A stretch of 64,000 bases of DNA. Origin: Dehalococcoidia bacterium (GTDB lineage: Bacteria; Chloroflexota; Dehalococcoidia; DSTF01; WHTK01). Shown here piece after piece: positions 53,050 to 60,891 of this stretch. The stretch covers positions 147,896-211,895 of the forward strand of contig WHTK01000002.1 in the NCBI GenBank assembly GCA_009377745.1. Direction: 5' to 3'. The notes under the pieces were generated by a model. It had not been told where the DNA came from and made no database searches. It was given only the letters and a program-made list of their open reading frames with translations. The position numbers were made by a program, and so were the translations under genes. Position 1 is the stretch's first letter, and every line of letters begins with the position of its first letter.

Positions 53050-53311
53050 CCAACGCTTGCTCCAGGAGGTTTCGCAGGGCCGGCGGGTTTGCCGTCACGC
53101 CGGCCGCCAGCTGCATCTCGTAGCAGGGTACCCGATTGACCAACTGAGCCAGGCCCGCCAGCTGAGACTCCGCCGGCCCCGGCAGGTTCAGCATCGTGCT
53201 AGGCGCGACGCCTCGCAGCGCTCTCGACGCGGGAATTCGCTCGATCATCGGGCGCATCATACCCTTCGACGTAATCATCACGACCGCCCGCACCGGCGCG
53301 CTCAGGCGCAT
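53018..53311 (-). pseudogene. HPr-kinase-like protein, C-terminal part after frameshift
   Basis: This short ORF reads as the C-terminal lobe of HPr-kinase-like peptide kinases (ERIPASRALRGVAPSTMLNLPG, RVPCYEMQLAAG). Upstream in the same frame is YLDGAGGVMRLSAPVRAVV, the natural continuation of the 53302-54096 fragment. One G seems missing in the minus-strand run GAGAAGGGATT near 53340. The gene is drawn in two parts only because of that base. Confidence 0.7.
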
Positions 53312-54096
53312 GACACCCCCAGCGCCGTCCAGATAGCCAATCCCTTCTCGGTAGTTAGGCTGTCCGCGTTGGTCACCAGGCGTCCAAACGCCGGCAGCTC
53401 CTCGATGTGACGCTCGTAGACCTTGCCCGAGCAGTAGAGGCTATGCACAACCACCTCCGGCTCCAGCGTAAGGGCGCAGAAGTCGTCACCCAAGTAGTAG
53501 AAGCCGTCCTCAACGCAGGCCAGCGAGGTAGTCGACTTGCCGGCGCCGCTCTTGCCGAACAGGAGCAACGCGCCGTCCACCGTCCCGAGAGCGCCCGCGT
53601 GCACCACCGTGCGGCCCGCGTCCGGCAGCCACCAGTTGAGCAGCGTCCGCAGCGGCGCCGCCCTGTCGCCTTCCGCCATGTCCTGCGCGTCCGGGACCCA
53701 GTAGACGCCGGTCCGCGTCGCCAGGTCGAGCATGCTCAGGCCGTGGTCCATCCCTTCGAACAGCGATAGTACCCCGCCGTCCTGCTGGATCTGGCCCAGG
53801 CCTCGCCTCACATGGTGCGCCAGCGGCCCGACCTCCGGCGGCAACGGCTGCCCTGACTGGACCGAGTCCCAGACTGTGACGTCCAGATCGGGCGTCTGAT
53901 CCACGGCGCCGCGCACGTGGACGAAGGCGCGCATCATCTGCTGCCGCAGCCTCTCGCCCGCGAAGCGCACTCGCACCGTCAGACCCGCCAACTCGATGTG
54001 CTCTTCGCAGAGACCGGCGCGTTGCACGGCCTCGTCGCCGGACGCCAGGCAAGCGGCCATGGCGGCAGCCAGCTGCGACCTGGCCTGGCTATTCAC
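53302..54096 (-). pseudogene. HPr-kinase-like ATP-binding protein, N-terminal part
   Basis: The 264 residues before the shift hold the P-loop FGKSGAGKSTTS (Walker A at 181-189) and YYLGDD (201-205), the usual HPr kinase/phosphorylase nucleotide site. The first 160 residues are a variable domain. A GTG start has GAGG upstream. Such non-PTS HPr-kinase homologues sit in lasso and other RiPP clusters, where PadeK-type members phosphorylate the peptide. Repaired length is about 358 aa. Confidence 0.78.
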
Positions 54097-54116
54097 GATT
54101 TGGAACCTCGGCGACG

Positions 54117-54563
54117 TTAGACCTCGGGCTTGGCAATCGGCCAGCCCGCTGTCTCGTCTACTTCGTGGATCGGGTCCAATAGCAGTAGCTCCTGCATGTC
54201 GGTGTATTTGTGCAGGCTCGGCTTCACGAACGTGGCGCTTCCGGCAGCGGCGACCGCGCTCGCGGCCGTTGCAACAGCCGTCATGCCGTCGGCAATGATT
54301 AGCTCCTCAGCTTGAAGCTCGCTGATGAAGCCCAGCACCGCCTCTTGTGCCACGCCGGTCTCGACCGCGTACTCCGCGCTCATCCGCGCCGCAATCTGCC
54401 TGGCGCTCAATCGACGCGTCACGTCCTCCCAGATGCCAGCGCCGGCGCCATCGACGCTGTAGTAGATGCCTGTCTTGAGATTGAGGATCAACGCCTCGCC
54501 ATCAATCGTCTCTGCGACGACATCGCGTTCATTGACAACAAAGCTGCTATCGAGATCGATCAT
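54117..54563 (-). CDS. PqqD/RRE-domain protein with leader-like C-terminal tail
   Basis: Residues 1-92 form a PqqD-like RiPP recognition element: VAETIDGEALILNL, TGIYYSVDGAGAGIWE, then helices ending LQAEELIIAD. Residues 93-111 are an Ala/Ser/Thr linker. Residues 112-148 start FVKPSLHKYTDMQELLLLD and end GWPIAKPEV. The KPxLxxYxDxxxL pattern resembles lasso-peptide leaders (YxxPxLx3Gx5T type), which RREs bind. It is the first gene of the operon. Its start has only a weak ribosome site. Confidence 0.8.
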   Translation of the reverse strand: MIDLDSSFVVNERDVVAETIDGEALILNLKTGIYYSVDGAGAGIWEDVTRRLSARQIAARMSAEYAVETGVAQEAVLGFISELQAEELIIADGMTAVATAASAVAAAGSATFVKPSLHKYTDMQELLLLDPIHEVDETAGWPIAKPEV

Positions 54564-54655
54564 CTTTGCTCGTGTAAGATCGTCGGGGTTTTGAGAAGTC
54601 TAACTTTGGGCCGCCGCGGTGTCCATCGGCCTACGATCCAGCGGGAGGACGGAAG

Positions 54656-55672
54656 ATGAAAGCGATTCGTGTGCACGAGCCGGGCGGGCCTGAAGTCCTC
54701 AGCTACGAAGACGTGCCCGACCCAACGCCCGGCCCCGGCGAGGTCCTGGTCCGCAACCAGGCAGCCGGCATCAACTTTGCCGACATTGGCCGGCGACGTA
54801 GCACCTACGGCGGCGCAGACCTGCGCCAGGTCCTCGCTGGCGCCCCAGCCGCCGCACCCAAAGAGCCGATCACCCTCGGTGGCGAGACCGTCGGCACCGT
54901 CATCGCCGTGGGCGAAGGCGTGACCGAGGTCAAGCCCGGCGACTATGTCGGCGCTCAAGGCAGCGAGTTCATGGCCAAGACCGGTGGCTACGCCGAGCAG
55001 GTAGTGGTCAGCGCCGAGCGCATCGTCAAGGCGCCGCCCGAGCTCAAGCCGGAGGTCGTCTCGGCGCTGCTGCTCCAGGCCCTCACCGCTCACGCCATCG
55101 CTTTCGGCGCTTACAACATCAAGCCGGGCGATTCCGTCCTCGTCCAGGCCGGGGCGGGCGGAGTCGGCATCATGCTCAGCCAGATGGCGAAAATCGCCGG
55201 CGCTTACGTCTACGCCACGGTCGGCAGTGACGAGAAGGCGGCCATCGCCAAAGAGGCCGGGGCGGATGAGGTGATCAACTACTCGAATCAGGACTTCGAG
55301 GCCTACATTAAGGAAGCAACCAAGGGGCGCGGCGTTAACGCTGTCTTCGATGCCGTCGGTAAGACCACGTTCCGGCAGAGCGTCGCGTCCCTCGCACCCC
55401 TCGGCATGATGGTCAGCTACGGCGCCGCGAGCGGCCCCGCCGACCCCCTCCGTGTCGGCGATTTAGCAGGCAAGTACCTCACCAGCACTCGCATGAGCCA
55501 CCACACCTCCACGCGCGAGCTCTATGTCCATCGCCTGAGCGAGATCTTCGGCTGGGCCCAGCAAGGCAAGCTGCGCGCCTGGGTGAAGACCTATCCCCTG
55601 GCCAACGCCAGCGACGCGCACCGCGATCTGGAGCAGCGCGCCTCCACCGGCAAGCTCGTCCTCATCCCTTAG
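54656..55672 (+). CDS. Quinone oxidoreductase, zinc-independent MDR family
   Basis: This 338-aa medium-chain reductase has MKAIRVHEPGGPEVL at the start, AGINFADIGRR, and the NADPH motif QAGAGGVGIMLSQMAK near residue 165. The catalytic Cys/His zinc ligands are missing, as in quinone reductases. GGGAGG precedes the ATG. It is divergent from the PqqD-like gene across 92 bases. Confidence 0.87.
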   Translation: MKAIRVHEPGGPEVLSYEDVPDPTPGPGEVLVRNQAAGINFADIGRRRSTYGGADLRQVLAGAPAAAPKEPITLGGETVGTVIAVGEGVTEVKPGDYVGAQGSEFMAKTGGYAEQVVVSAERIVKAPPELKPEVVSALLLQALTAHAIAFGAYNIKPGDSVLVQAGAGGVGIMLSQMAKIAGAYVYATVGSDEKAAIAKEAGADEVINYSNQDFEAYIKEATKGRGVNAVFDAVGKTTFRQSVASLAPLGMMVSYGAASGPADPLRVGDLAGKYLTSTRMSHHTSTRELYVHRLSEIFGWAQQGKLRAWVKTYPLANASDAHRDLEQRASTGKLVLIP

Positions 55673-55688
55673 CGAGCAAGGACACAGA

Positions 55689-55724
55689 GCCAATGTAGGG
55701 CACGGCCGTGCGCCCCACATTGGC
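55689..55724. terminator. Hairpin between convergent quinone reductase and LigB-like genes
   Basis: GCCAATGT at 55689 pairs with ACATTGGC ending at 55724, with a GC-rich inner stem. No U-tract is present. Confidence 0.45.
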
Positions 55725-55758
55725 CTCGAAACCCGCGTTGCCGACGCGAAGACGCCCT

Positions 55759-56748
55759 TTACAGCTCCCAGTATGCGAACCCGGCACCAATCGGCGAGGC
55801 GTACACGGGAACGTAGTCCACGAGGGTCGCGCCGGAGCCGTCTGCCACCGCCGCCGCGATGATCCAGTTGCAGGTCTCGCGTGTGCCGCCCTGAGGTCCG
55901 CCGGGCCCCGGCATCCCCGTGCTCTTCGGTCCTCTGGGCGCGATGATCTGGCTGCTGTCGCCGGCCGGGATGTTATAGGCATCGAAATGCTTCGCCAGCG
56001 CCAGCGCGTTGCCGGCCTGCATGTGGCGCAGGCCCGTCAGGTCGAACTGCTCGTCCAGGTAGGCCTGCTGCATGCCAGGCGTGTGCCAGAGCCCGCCCGA
56101 ACCTACAACAGCGACCCGTAGGTCGTCCGGATACTCGTCGATAATCTCGCGGACCGCCTTGCCCAGCTCATAACAGCGCTGGCCGGTCACCTGCGGCGCG
56201 TAGTAGCAGTTCACCAGCACTGACACGATCGGGATCGAGTAGTCGGTTAGCGACTCCGCCGGGCGCATGATCGCGTGACCCAGACCTTCTTCCGTCGGCA
56301 CATCCATCATGAATGCCGGGTCGAAGCCGCGGCGCATGAGGCCTCTCAGCAGCGCCGTCCCGAGGGCCGGGTGGCCCTTCATCGCCTGCAGCGGGTGATC
56401 GTCGCCGCCACGCTGGGTGCCCATGTAAGCCTGGTCGGCGGCGGATGTAGCGCCATGGAATTCCTCGCCAACGTGGATCGCGAAAGCCGGGTAGTTCTTG
56501 AAGTCGAAGCACTCGAGCTGGTCATCGCCAAACACGACGATCACGTCCGGCTTGACCTCGGCCATCTTCTGCCGCAGCGTGGCGAAGCTGCTCTTGATCC
56601 GCTCTGCCTTCGCCATGTTCTCTTCCGGGTCGTCGACCGGCATATCGTCGCGCACCGGCCGGCTGGCGCGAACCGCCGCCCAGCGCTCGGCCGGCATATA
56701 GCAGAAGGGGCTGTGAGTCATGTTGAACACACCGGCGAGCTTGGCCAT
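55759..56748 (-). CDS. Class III extradiol dioxygenase, LigB-like (copy 2)
   Basis: This 329-aa paralogue of the gene at 34 kb shares MAKLAGVF, VFGDDQLECFDFKNYPAFAI, VVGSGGLWHTPGMQQ and MPGPGGPQGGTRETC. The first ligand His is in MTHSPF; Gln again replaces the second ligand His. GGAGAAGG precedes the ATG. No monooxygenase partner is adjacent here. The two copies together suggest more than one aromatic or related substrate, or a non-dioxygenase role. Confidence 0.82.
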   Translation of the reverse strand: MAKLAGVFNMTHSPFCYMPAERWAAVRASRPVRDDMPVDDPEENMAKAERIKSSFATLRQKMAEVKPDVIVVFGDDQLECFDFKNYPAFAIHVGEEFHGATSAADQAYMGTQRGGDDHPLQAMKGHPALGTALLRGLMRRGFDPAFMMDVPTEEGLGHAIMRPAESLTDYSIPIVSVLVNCYYAPQVTGQRCYELGKAVREIIDEYPDDLRVAVVGSGGLWHTPGMQQAYLDEQFDLTGLRHMQAGNALALAKHFDAYNIPAGDSSQIIAPRGPKSTGMPGPGGPQGGTRETCNWIIAAAVADGSGATLVDYVPVYASPIGAGFAYWEL

Positions 56749-56790
56749 CGTCCTTCTCCATCCCTTGCTTAGAGTCTGAAGAGGAGTCTA

Positions 56791-58065
56791 TCACCCGTCG
56801 CGCCACGGGCTCGGAGTAGCGTAGCCGCCTCGACCCCTAGGCTGTCTTGGCCATATATGCTCTGACCGTCTCTCAGCCGGCGCTTCCACTGCCGCGTTGG
56901 CCCGTCCAACAACGTCCCGAACCGTCAGCGCAAGCAAGAGCATCAGGCTAGCGCCAACTACCTCAGCTGACGGGATCCAGGTCGCCCTGTCGAGCGTGGT
57001 GTTGAGCCAGACAGGTAACACCATTGCGCCTGCCACGGCCAACTCCCAGCGCTGCCATCGCCGCGACATCAGCAGGGGCACAGCAAACAGCGTATAACCC
57101 GTCCAGGTCAGCGGTCCCACCAGGAGCGCGACCAGTATGCCGATCGCGCTTGTATCCTTCGCGGAAGGCCTGGTACGCAGGACAAAGGCTGCAGCCGCTG
57201 CCACCAACGCTACCGCCAGCGCGTAGCCTAGCTCCGCCACGCCCAGCCTCTCCGCCGTCCCGATGATCGATGCGTTGGCCGGTAGGCCCGTGCGTTCATA
57301 ACCCGCCGCTGCCGCCAGCCACTGGCCGTAGATCGAAGGACCTTCGAGGGCAAATGGGATCGCGCTCATCACGCCCGCAACCGCAATCGCCACCAGGCCC
57401 GTCCGCTGCTGCCCGCCGAGGAGCAAGAGCAACGGCCAGATGCCGAAGTTTGGCTTGATGCACACCAGCAGCCCGATCAGGACCCCGGCGAACGCCGGAC
57501 GTTGCTCCTCCTCCAGCAGCAGCCAGGCCGACACACCCAACGCCAGCAGCGCCATGTAGATCTGTCCCAGCCAGAGCACGTACCAGAAGCCGGCCAGCGA
57601 CACCAGCCATAACAGCATCAGTGGGCGCCCCTGCCACCGGTAGCGCCGCAGCAGCGCCCCCGCCGTAGCCGCAAATAGCGCGACCGACGCGACGGTCAGC
57701 AGCGTCCGCGCCGCCTCCGGGTCGATCTCAGCAAGCGGGCGGAACAAGTAGAGCGAGATTGGTGGGTTGAGATTCGGGGAGTAGCCACGGCCGTCCTCGT
57801 AGCCGAAATCGTAGCCGGTCGATTGCGCTAGCCGCTGGTCCACGGCGTAGGGGTTCAAGCCGCGCTCCTGCGACTCGCCCGCCATGACAAACGATCCAAA
57901 GTCGAGCAGCCCCCTATCCGGGTTCAACGCCCACAGTGCCGAGACCACAATCGAGATGACCAGGACCGCGCCGAGCGCGCCTTGAGTCCAGCTTGATGCG
58001 ACAGCGCGCCGCACCAGCCCTCGGGGGATGCTCTGGTAGCTACGTGGGAGAGAATCGCCGCTCAA
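56791..58065 (-). CDS. GT87/DUF2029-like membrane mannosyltransferase
   Basis: This 424-aa protein has about ten transmembrane helices, with an early extracytoplasmic loop carrying LLDFGSFVMAGESQERGLNPYA (acidic catalytic-type residue) and NLNPPISLYLF, as in GT-C fold GT87 enzymes that use polyprenyl-phosphate mannose. The TTG start overlaps the upstream membrane protein stop (TTGA), so the two are translated together. Confidence 0.75.
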   Translation of the reverse strand: MSGDSLPRSYQSIPRGLVRRAVASSWTQGALGAVLVISIVVSALWALNPDRGLLDFGSFVMAGESQERGLNPYAVDQRLAQSTGYDFGYEDGRGYSPNLNPPISLYLFRPLAEIDPEAARTLLTVASVALFAATAGALLRRYRWQGRPLMLLWLVSLAGFWYVLWLGQIYMALLALGVSAWLLLEEEQRPAFAGVLIGLLVCIKPNFGIWPLLLLLGGQQRTGLVAIAVAGVMSAIPFALEGPSIYGQWLAAAAGYERTGLPANASIIGTAERLGVAELGYALAVALVAAAAAFVLRTRPSAKDTSAIGILVALLVGPLTWTGYTLFAVPLLMSRRWQRWELAVAGAMVLPVWLNTTLDRATWIPSAEVVGASLMLLLALTVRDVVGRANAAVEAPAERRSEHIWPRQPRGRGGYATPSPWRDG

Positions 58066-59150
58066 GCAGCCTGTTGGGCGATACCCATGTCGGTGCGCAC
58101 TTCGGGACGGCGTACCTTCCAGATCTGGCTATCGACGATGTAGTGGTGGAAATTGATCACCTGGTACACGACCACCGCCAGCGGCAGCGCCGAAACCGAC
58201 GCCAGCGCCAGGGCGCCACCCAGCGTTATGTAGGCCACGGTAGAAACCGCCAGCGTCACGGCGAAATAGCGCACAACGTTGCGCCGCTGGCTCAACATCG
58301 AGACCAGCTTCTGAGCCGGATCGACCTGATCCTTGAAGCGCTTGTTGTTAAATAGCCAGACTATGAGCAGGTACTGGGCGTTGTGCCAGACGTTGATCAC
58401 CAGCCAGCCGTGCTCCAGCGACGGAAAAGCGAAGTAGCCCACGCCGAAGATTGTCAGGTGCGAGAGGAGATAGAAGGTATAAGCCAGGGGCAGCTCTCCC
58501 GCACGCCAGGCGCGCCACTGGCGGAAGCCCCACCAGGCCAGCGCCACCACCGTAACCGCCGCAGCCGCTTCGACTGCGATTAAGGGGATCGGCAGCGTTT
58601 TCAGCTCCACGCCGAGGAACTCATCCGGGCTCTGGTAAGAGCGGTGCAGGATGCCGGCGAAAGGCAGTATGTAGATCACGGCCTTCATCTCGTTCAGGGT
58701 GCGTCCCGGATGGCCGCTCTTCAGCCGGTACATCTGGGCAATCCCATAGCTCTGGCGGGTGTAGTGCCACCACTGCCAGTAGAGGTAGATCGTCGGCAGC
58801 GTCCAGGCGCCGACGCCGGCGGCCAGGCCGGCCACGCCAGCGAGCACCAGCAGCGGCACCCAGGTGACGAGCCCTCGATGGCGCTTGAGGCCACCCGGCT
58901 CGAACGCGATGCGAGCGAAGGTTGCGATCACGTGGTGGTAGCCCAGCAACCAGAGGTCGGCGATCAGGATCGCGCCGAAGAGCGCGGCTTCGATGCTCAG
59001 CCCCAGGGCAGCCGTTAGCGCCAAGCCCGCCGTGCCGCCCACGAAGATCAGGTCAAAGCCTCGATTGGCCAGCCAGCCCCGCGTGGGGCTGAATCCGGGC
59101 CTTGCGGCCGGTAGGCTGGCGACCGGCTCCAGGGTTGCTACTGCGTTCAT
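58062..59150 (-). CDS. Polytopic membrane protein with conserved His motifs
   Basis: This protein of about 362 aa has eight to nine helices and several His motifs: GYHHVIATFAR, WQWWHYTRQSYG, NVWHNAQY and NFHHYIVDSQIWK. The pattern is seen in uncharacterised bacterial membrane proteins and could bind iron, heme or copper; I cannot name a function. Start chosen at ATG 59150, with GAGGG upstream; a GTG at 59183 is also in frame. Coupled to the GT87-like gene. Confidence 0.7.
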   Translation of the reverse strand: MNAVATLEPVASLPAARPGFSPTRGWLANRGFDLIFVGGTAGLALTAALGLSIEAALFGAILIADLWLLGYHHVIATFARIAFEPGGLKRHRGLVTWVPLLVLAGVAGLAAGVGAWTLPTIYLYWQWWHYTRQSYGIAQMYRLKSGHPGRTLNEMKAVIYILPFAGILHRSYQSPDEFLGVELKTLPIPLIAVEAAAAVTVVALAWWGFRQWRAWRAGELPLAYTFYLLSHLTIFGVGYFAFPSLEHGWLVINVWHNAQYLLIVWLFNNKRFKDQVDPAQKLVSMLSQRRNVVRYFAVTLAVSTVAYITLGGALALASVSALPLAVVVYQVINFHHYIVDSQIWKVRRPEVRTDMGIAQQAA

Positions 59151-59345
59151 TGGTTCGCTGCCCTCAAGGCTCAGGTCTCTCACTGCTTCTGCTACTGCAA
59201 TAATCGACAGGTGAGACGCAGCCCTGTATTGGGGCTTCCCTCAGGCCACGATGACTTTCAGGGCATTCGTTTAACACGCGCTTCTTCGACAGCGACCGAT
59301 GCCTGAGCGCCGCCGGGCTGCTCTCGACGTATACTTCGATCTGTT

Positions 59346-59873
59346 ATGGCAATCAAGACCGGCGGCATCAACCACCCAGCGCTTTTCGGCCTCAGCTACG
59401 ACAAGACGGTCGATTTTTATACCCGCGTACTCGGCATGCGACTTGTCCTCGAGCAGCCCAACCTCGACGACCCAACCTCGATCCATCTCTTCTTCGAGAC
59501 CGGACCCGGCCAGTTCATCGCTTACTTCGTGCCCAAGCCCGATAATGAGATCCAGGGCCGCGTCCAGACCGGCGCCCTCAACCACATAGCCCTCAACCTC
59601 CAGGGATCGCTCGACGAGGCGATGCAAACCCTCGACGCTGAAGGCATCGTCTACAGCGGGCCAGTCGACCGCGGCTACGAGCGCTCTATCTACTTCCGCG
59701 ACCCCAATGGCGTCACTGTCGAGCTCATGATCTGGCTCACGCCGAAGCCTGACGAAATCGACGAAGGCGATCTGATCCTCGCCGCCCAGGCCCGCCGCCT
59801 TGCCCGCGGTGCTTACGCGATCGAGGACGAGGACGTCAAAGCCGTCCTGGCAGACTTCCAACCATCAGCCTGA
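59346..59873 (+). CDS. VOC-superfamily protein, catechol-2,3-dioxygenase-like
   Basis: This 175-aa protein has a paired beta-alpha-beta-beta-beta fold: GINHPALFGLSYDKTVDFYT with a first His, GALNHIALNL with a second His, and DPNGVTVELMIW with Glu, the usual metal set of type I extradiol enzymes and glyoxalases. TATACT ends ten bases before the ATG with no ribosome site, so the mRNA may be leaderless. It is convergent with the DUF1028 gene. Confidence 0.82.
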   Translation: MAIKTGGINHPALFGLSYDKTVDFYTRVLGMRLVLEQPNLDDPTSIHLFFETGPGQFIAYFVPKPDNEIQGRVQTGALNHIALNLQGSLDEAMQTLDAEGIVYSGPVDRGYERSIYFRDPNGVTVELMIWLTPKPDEIDEGDLILAAQARRLARGAYAIEDEDVKAVLADFQPSA

Positions 59874-59897
59874 CGCCGGATGAATAGCTCCCGCAGC

Positions 59898-60791
59898 TCA
59901 GGAGCCGGTGAGGCGGCGGAAGGCTGGATCGCCGAGAAGAGCGGCAAAGATCGGGTTCTCGGCTGCCAGCTTGCCCCAGCCGTGGTGGGCCGCCATCGCC
60001 TGATGCAACGCTTCGACGGTACGCGTGATGTCGCCGGCCTGGGCGTAGCGCTGGGCGAGACCGTAGATGAGCTGATCGTCCTTCGGGTTCTGGGCGATGG
60101 CGCGCTGCTGAGACTCGATAGCCTCATGATGGCGTCCGGCCAGCGCCAGGCGGCGGGCGTGCTGGGCGTGTCGATTGGCGATGGCAACGTCGAGCAGGCG
60201 GCGCAGCTCCGGTAGCGGCACGGCGCTGTCGTCAACGCGGACATCGACCCAGCGCGCTGAGGTCTGGTCCGGGTACTCGATCGGTCGCATGACCAGGATC
60301 GCTGCTGACTGGACGCCGCGCGCATCGCCACCGGCGGCCTGCGCCGCGTCCAGCGCGTCGAGCAGCCGAGATGACAGCTCTCCGGAAGCAATGATGAATG
60401 TATCCGCCAGAGCCTGGACGACCTGAGGGCCGGCCAGCATGTTGCCCTGAGCGCTGAAGCCCTCCCCTTCTATGTGGCCGCACCAGGGGATGCAGGCGGC
60501 ACCGGTGTACGCCCTGGCCTGTCCGGCGGCGTTGAGGATAGCGAGCTGTCGATTGTCGCGGCCCAGGTCGGCGGCGGTGAGGCGGGCGACAGCCTCACCC
60601 GGGCTGAGGCCCGAGGCGAGAAGGCCGAGGCCGGCGGGGCCGTAGCTCTCGTTAGTGGTCGCCTGAGTAGCGATGGCGCCGACGCCTTCGCGGGCGTGAG
60701 GCACGCGGGCGCCGACAGCGAAGGCGCGAGACTGGACGCCGACGCCGATCTCGCCGGTAGCGGAGTCCAGGGCGACGATCGAGAAGGTCAT
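59898..60791 (-). CDS. DUF1028 family protein (Ntn-hydrolase fold) with helical tail
   Basis: This 297-aa protein has MTFSIVALDSATGEIGVGV, VGAIATQATTN and the CGHIEGEGFSAQGNML motif of DUF1028, an Ntn-hydrolase-like family of unknown activity. The last 90 residues resemble TPR-like helices (RHHEAIESQQRAIAQNP). TAAGAT lies nine bases before the ATG with no ribosome site. It is divergent from the HTTM gene. Confidence 0.82.
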   Translation of the reverse strand: MTFSIVALDSATGEIGVGVQSRAFAVGARVPHAREGVGAIATQATTNESYGPAGLGLLASGLSPGEAVARLTAADLGRDNRQLAILNAAGQARAYTGAACIPWCGHIEGEGFSAQGNMLAGPQVVQALADTFIIASGELSSRLLDALDAAQAAGGDARGVQSAAILVMRPIEYPDQTSARWVDVRVDDSAVPLPELRRLLDVAIANRHAQHARRLALAGRHHEAIESQQRAIAQNPKDDQLIYGLAQRYAQAGDITRTVEALHQAMAAHHGWGKLAAENPIFAALLGDPAFRRLTGS

Positions 60792-60853
60792 TCCGGCTGC
60801 ATCTTACAGCCGTCTCCGAGTCGCTGACAGACAAACTGCAAGCCGCTGAAATC

Positions 60854-60881
60854 TTGCCTCACCGGATGACTCGTATATCAT
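60854..60881 (+). promoter_or_regulatory. Promoter of the HTTM gene, leaderless arrangement
   Basis: TTGCCT (60854-60859), 16 bases, TATCAT (60876-60881). The ATG at 60892 is ten bases after the -10 box and has no ribosome site. Confidence 0.5.
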
Positions 60882-60891
60882 TCCCATCAAC

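Noticed and set aside
50535..54563. A standard lasso-peptide cluster
   Set aside because: No asparagine synthetase-like cyclase, no B2 leader peptidase and no separate precursor ORF could be found in the neighbourhood.
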